Source: Deltaproteobacteria bacterium
Lineage (GTDB): Bacteria > Desulfobacterota > Syntrophobacteria > B119-G9
Reading direction: 5' to 3'
NCBI GenBank assembly: GCA_003646715.1
Contig: QMLL01000045.1
Coordinates: 1 to 9,492, forward strand
DNA length: 9,492 bases
Of the stretch, positions 5,576 to 9,492 are shown in pieces (the first letter of the stretch is position 1; each line of letters starts with the position of its first letter). The notes under the pieces are model-generated. The model was given only the letters and a program-made list of their open reading frames with translations. It was not told where the DNA came from and made no database searches. The position numbers and the translations under genes were made by a program.

Positions 5576-6751
5576 TTATTCCCTTACGTTTACAATCGTG
5601 TATTCGGGTTTTACTCCTTTCTCAGAGCAACTTTCTACATCGGCTACTATATCGCTAAAATCATCCACTGTAACGTCTCGCCCGCCCAGACCTGCAATAT
5701 AATTCTTGAGATACGGGCGAAGATCTGCATCGTATAATACTGATCTAAGTTCAAAGGACAGGGGTCCACCCATCCCGTTATAGGCCAGAGCCCTGTCAAT
5801 GACTGCGAGGTTTTTAATATTCTTGAGGGCCTCCACCAGTTCCTCGTGAGGGAAAGGCCTGAAAAGTCGCGGATGTACAATACCGACTTTTTTACCTTTT
5901 TCTCTCATCCGATCTACTGCGGTCATGGCAGTCTCGGCAAGACTTCCCATGATCAGTATAGCAGTTTCGGCATCTTCCATTTTATAGGTTTCCACCGGGT
6001 GATAGTAACGCCCAAAAAGGTTACCAAATTCTTTCCAGGCTTCGATGATCACTTCTTTTGACTTTTTCAAAGCTTCATCCTGAGCTTTTTTGGCTTCGGT
6101 ATAAACTTCCGGCATGCCAACAGGTCCCATGGTTATCGGATTTTCTGGATCCATCCTGAGAGGAGCCTTGTAAGGGCGCAGGTACTTGTTAACTTCTTCC
6201 TGACTCAAAAACTCAATTGGTTCTATCATGTGGCTGAGAGTAAATCCATCCAGGTTTACAATCATGGGCAGCATTACCCTCGGGTCCTCAGCCACCCGAT
6301 ACGCATGTAGTACCAGGTCGAAAACTTCCTGCCCGTTTTCTGCCACAGTTTGGATCCATCCGGTGTCTCTGGCCAGCATCATGTCTGCGTGATCGTTCCA
6401 GATGCTTATGGGACCGGATAGAGCTCTGTTAGCTACAGTCATGACAATAGGCAAGCGTAAGCTGGAAGCTATATACATTATCTCAACCATGAGTGCCAAG
6501 CCCTGGGAGCTGGTAGCAGTAAATGTCCGTGCTCCTGCTGCTGCGGCCCCCACTGAAGTACTCATGGCGCTATGTTCGGATTCAACGGGGATGAATTCTG
6601 CGTCGAGTTCTCCATCGGCAACAAGTTCCGATAGGTGCTCAACTATGTGTGTTTGAGGTGTTATAGGATAAGCGGCGATCACATCCACATCTGCAAGCAT
6701 AACCGCGTGTGATACTGCAAGAGAAACTTCTATTCCAACCCTTTTTCCCAT
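5576..6751 (-). CDS. porA: pyruvate:ferredoxin oxidoreductase, alpha subunit
   Basis: The 391-residue alpha subunit contributes the pyrimidine-side domain of the TPP site and the transketolase C-terminal-like domain. Visible signatures are YPITPQT at 28-34 (the Thr is the family's substrate-contacting residue), PVESEHSAM at 55-63, TSSQGL at 80-85, and the ANRALSGP stretch from 107. The C-terminal half (about 262-360) has the Rossmann-like fold with the HPRLFRPFP segment. The length of about 390 residues is normal for the four-subunit type. The ATG at 6751 has GGAGG about 12 nt upstream, within the end of porD, and begins 2 nt after the porD stop. It pairs with porB to form the catalytic core; no active-site loss is seen. 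Confidence 0.95.
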   Translation of the reverse strand: MGKRVGIEVSLAVSHAVMLADVDVIAAYPITPQTHIVEHLSELVADGELDAEFIPVESEHSAMSTSVGAAAAGARTFTATSSQGLALMVEIMYIASSLRLPIVMTVANRALSGPISIWNDHADMMLARDTGWIQTVAENGQEVFDLVLHAYRVAEDPRVMLPMIVNLDGFTLSHMIEPIEFLSQEEVNKYLRPYKAPLRMDPENPITMGPVGMPEVYTEAKKAQDEALKKSKEVIIEAWKEFGNLFGRYYHPVETYKMEDAETAILIMGSLAETAMTAVDRMREKGKKVGIVHPRLFRPFPHEELVEALKNIKNLAVIDRALAYNGMGGPLSFELRSVLYDADLRPYLKNYIAGLGGRDVTVDDFSDIVADVESCSEKGVKPEYTIVNVRE

Positions 6752-6753
6752 GA

Positions 6754-7047
6754 TTAATGGCCCTCCTCTACCATGCTGATTGCGTTCTTAGGGCATTCTT
6801 TCGCGCATATTCCACAACCCTTGCAGTGGTACAAGTCCACCTCATAAAAACCTTCTTCGTTCTGAACGTAGGCCATGTCAGGGCAGTATATGTAACAATT
6901 ACCACATTGAATGCATTTCTCGTAGTCAGTGACGGGATGCTGTGATCTCCAGTCTCCGGTGCGGAGTTCAGAAGCATTCCCAGGCTCCAATATCGCGCAG
7001 CCCAATGGCAAATCTTTCCAGCTGATAATTCCGGTTTCTTTAGCCAC
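6754..7047 (-). CDS. porD: pyruvate:ferredoxin oxidoreductase, delta (ferredoxin-like) subunit
   Basis: This 97-residue subunit is a 2[4Fe-4S] ferredoxin with C45/48/51/55 (CIQCGNCYIYCP) and C75/78/81/85 (CKGCGICAKECP). It takes electrons from the TPP-proximal cluster of the beta subunit towards external ferredoxin. The N-terminal 40 residues without Cys are usual for the delta subunit of this family. The start is GTG at 7047; GAGGAG in the last codons of porG gives a good ribosome-binding site, so the two genes are probably translationally coupled. The gap to porG is 5 nt and to porA 2 nt. Confidence 0.94.
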   Translation of the reverse strand: MAKETGIISWKDLPLGCAILEPGNASELRTGDWRSQHPVTDYEKCIQCGNCYIYCPDMAYVQNEEGFYEVDLYHCKGCGICAKECPKNAISMVEEGH

Positions 7048-7052
7048 TTTTT

Positions 7053-7604
7053 TTACTCCTCTATAATTACTGTTTCCTTTAATGCAGCTTTATAGGCCTG
7101 AATGTTCTTTTCTGCTATTGGCCCGAAGCGTTCCCGAAGAGGCGTTTCAAGCGATTCTGGCGAGACAATACCGGTGGCCTTTATCAATGCCCCGAGCATT
7201 GTTGTATTCGTGATTGGCAGTCGAAGTATTTCCATTGCTATCTTGGTAGCATCCACCAGTGCTAGCCTTACCTTTGTGTTGAGCTGTTTTCTGATTTCTT
7301 CTGCCGAGAGGTGAGTATTTAGAATTAAAGTGCCGGTATCCTTCAATCCGTCTGTTACGGGGACAATTTTGAGGATGGTCGGATCCAGTACCATCACAAC
7401 GTCAGGTTCGTAAACTTTCTCCCTGGTTCTGATTCTCTCTTCACTAACTCGAACAAACGCCATAACAGGGGCTCCCCGCCTTTCAGGTCCAAAGCTCGGG
7501 AACGCTTGCGCGTATTTCCCTTCTTCAATTGCGGCGAGGGCCGTCAGTTCAGCCGATGTCACTCCACCTTGACCGCCGCGCCCATGTATCCTGATTTCAA
7601 TCAT
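7053..7604 (-). CDS. porG: pyruvate:ferredoxin oxidoreductase, gamma subunit
   Basis: The gamma subunit (also called PorC) has 183 residues from the ATG chosen here. It begins MIEIRIHGRGGQGGVTSAE, the hallmark CoA-binding-domain start, and continues with QAFPSFGPERRGAPV and the TNTTMLGALIKATG segment, all typical of the family. The frame can be extended 12 codons upstream to a TTG at 7640, but the ATG at 7604 is preceded by GGGAG with 6-nt spacing and gives the N-terminus seen in homologues. It is the first gene of porG-porD-porA-porB, the order also known from Thermotoga and related four-subunit enzymes, and is read from the promoter at 7670-7698 with a leader of about 60 nt. Confidence 0.95.
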   Translation of the reverse strand: MIEIRIHGRGGQGGVTSAELTALAAIEEGKYAQAFPSFGPERRGAPVMAFVRVSEERIRTREKVYEPDVVMVLDPTILKIVPVTDGLKDTGTLILNTHLSAEEIRKQLNTKVRLALVDATKIAMEILRLPITNTTMLGALIKATGIVSPESLETPLRERFGPIAEKNIQAYKAALKETVIIEE

Positions 7605-7610
7605 TGTTTT

Positions 7611-7615
7611 CTCCC
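7611..7615 (-). promoter_or_regulatory. porG: ribosome-binding site that decides the porG start
   Basis: GGGAG on the minus strand lies 6 nt before the ATG at 7604. It supports that start over the TTG at 7640, which would add 12 residues not expected in the family. Confidence 0.75.
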
Positions 7616-7669
7616 AGGTCGAATGTAATTTTTTGCACAAATGAAGGCTTAAATGAACATTTTGCTCGG

Positions 7670-7698
7670 CTTATAACTCTAGAAACCAATTATGTCAA
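7670..7698 (-). promoter_or_regulatory. sigma-70-type promoter of the por operon
   Basis: On the minus strand a perfect TTGACA (7693-7698) is followed by exactly 17 nt and TATAAG (7670-7675), five of six matches to the -10 consensus. Transcription should start near 7663, giving a leader of about 60 nt before porG. No other promoter-like pair in this gap is as good. Confidence 0.82.
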
Positions 7699-7716
7699 GG
7701 AATTTCGCCGTTTCTA

Positions 7717-7759
7717 GCCAATAAACTATTTCCTTTCAGCCAATCACATGTTCCTTTCA
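7717..7759. repeat. tandem imperfect 21/22-bp direct repeat upstream of the por promoter
   Basis: GCCAATAAACTATTTCCTTTCA (shown here as GCCAAT...TTCCTTTCA; 7717-7738) is followed without a gap by a second copy, GCCAAT...TTCCTTTCA, at 7739-7759. The ends are conserved and the middles differ. In por orientation each reads TGAAAGGAA...ATTGGC. The copies are two helical turns apart and lie about 18-60 bp upstream of the -35 element, a usual place for a tandem activator site. They could also serve the divergent remnant gene at 7819. Confidence 0.6.
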
Positions 7760-7818
7760 CTCAACAGCGTATAGCAGTTTTTCATATTATAACAAAATTT
7801 TGGAGGACTAGCTAAAAA

Positions 7819-8075
7819 ATGATTCTTGGAATATCAGGAAGTGCCAGAAAGGACGAAATTTCGGGAACATACGAACTTGTAAAACAGGTGCTCTAAAGTA
7901 CAGGTTGCGAGTATGAGTTAATATCACTGCGGAGTAGAAGAATTTCCGGATAAGGGTTGAGTGATTCGAACATTATGTTTTTACTGAAGAAAAATCGCAT
8001 ATGGTTGTGTTGAGACAACTGAGGGCAAATTTTGATCCAAAGTATGCAGCGCTGGCTTTTGGAAAGTTTTTCTAG
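7819..8075 (+). pseudogene. decayed flavodoxin-fold iron-sulfur flavoprotein or FMN reductase gene
   Basis: From the ATG at 7819 (GGAGG at 7802-7806) the frame reads MILGISGSARKDEISGTYEL and on, the classic FMN phosphate-loop start of NADPH-dependent FMN reductase and iron-sulfur flavoprotein relatives. It hits TAA at 7894 after 25 codons, yet the same frame goes on with family-like sequence (TGCEYELISLRSRRISG) to a second TAA at 7951. Further on, another frame (about 7965-8075) still reads as protein, ending LRQLRANFDPKYAALAFGKF before TAG. Only about 85 codons remain, against roughly 180-230 in the family, and the middle with the usual Cys motif is gone. Two stops, a frameshift and a large internal deletion make it non-functional. 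Family assignment rests mainly on the N-terminal loop. Confidence 0.72.
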
Positions 8076-8076
8076 T

Positions 8077-8117
8077 CAAAACAATTAAAGGCCCCCTCCC
8101 TTTGCAGGAGGGGGCCT
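8077..8117 (-). terminator. intrinsic terminator of clpB
   Basis: AGGCCCCCTCC (8089-8099) pairs with GGAGGGGGCCT (8107-8117), an 11-bp G/C-rich stem with a 7-nt loop. It starts 6 nt after the clpB stop. Read in the clpB direction the stem is followed by TTAATTGTTTT. The plus side has only a weak T-run (CCTCGTTTATT), so it acts mainly on the minus strand but could also stop transcripts from the remnant gene. Confidence 0.88.
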
Positions 8118-8123
8118 CCTCGT

Positions 8124-9492
<1,369 letters not shown>

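Noticed and set aside
7604..7640. longer porG start at the TTG at 7640
   Set aside because: It would add 12 residues before the family-typical MIEIRIHGRGGQGG start, and the ATG at 7604 has its own well-spaced GGGAG.
7785..7793. TATTAT/TATAAC as a -10 for the remnant gene at 7819
   Set aside because: No sequence resembling a -35 lies 16-18 nt upstream; the region is simply A/T-rich.

Overview
The window looks like a piece of chromosome from an anaerobic bacterium with a ferredoxin- and NAD(P)H-based energy metabolism. The low-potential iron-sulfur enzymes, the four-subunit pyruvate:ferredoxin oxidoreductase and the style of the NuoF-like protein (tandem C-terminal 2[4Fe-4S] domain, N-terminal thioredoxin-like [2Fe-2S] domain) are what I would expect in a sulfate-reducing or syntrophic Desulfobacterota member. 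That assignment is inference, since there is no rRNA or other taxonomic marker. Shine-Dalgarno sites, a sigma-70-like promoter and ClpB make it bacterial.

Layout. (1) Positions 86-1099, minus: an RDD-family membrane protein with an extra C-terminal domain. A possible next gene starts at about position 26 and runs off the left edge. (2) Positions 1100-1310: a divergent intergenic region with an inverted repeat, a weak sigma-70-like promoter and a 19-bp near-palindromic operator candidate just before the next start codon. (3) Positions 1311-4546, plus: a compact three-gene operon for an NAD(P)H-oxidising diaphorase module (NuoE/HoxE-, NuoF/HoxF- and HoxU-like). Its first protein carries an N-terminal ribbon-helix-helix DNA-binding domain. 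No hydrogenase or formate dehydrogenase catalytic subunit follows. (4) Positions 4554-4597: a strong bidirectional terminator between convergent operons. (5) Positions 4627-7604, minus: porG-porD-porA-porB, a complete four-subunit pyruvate:ferredoxin oxidoreductase. It has a good TTGACA-17-TATAAG promoter at 7670-7698 and a tandem 21/22-bp repeat upstream of it. (6) Positions 7819-8075, plus: a decayed iron-sulfur-flavoprotein-like gene. (7) Positions 8089-8117: a terminator hairpin. (8) Positions 8124 to the right edge, minus: the C-terminal half of the disaggregase ClpB.

How it may work together (inference). POR makes reduced ferredoxin from pyruvate. The diaphorase has flavin, probable NAD(P) and many Fe-S sites but no catalytic partner in this operon, so it could move electrons between the nucleotide pool and ferredoxin or another partner encoded elsewhere. 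The most unusual point is the DNA-binding domain joined to the [2Fe-2S] NuoE-like subunit, with a near-symmetric site overlapping its own predicted -10 element. This suggests a redox subunit that represses, and perhaps redox-senses, its own operon. A second point is a Glu-to-Ser change in the NuoF loop that normally excludes NADPH.
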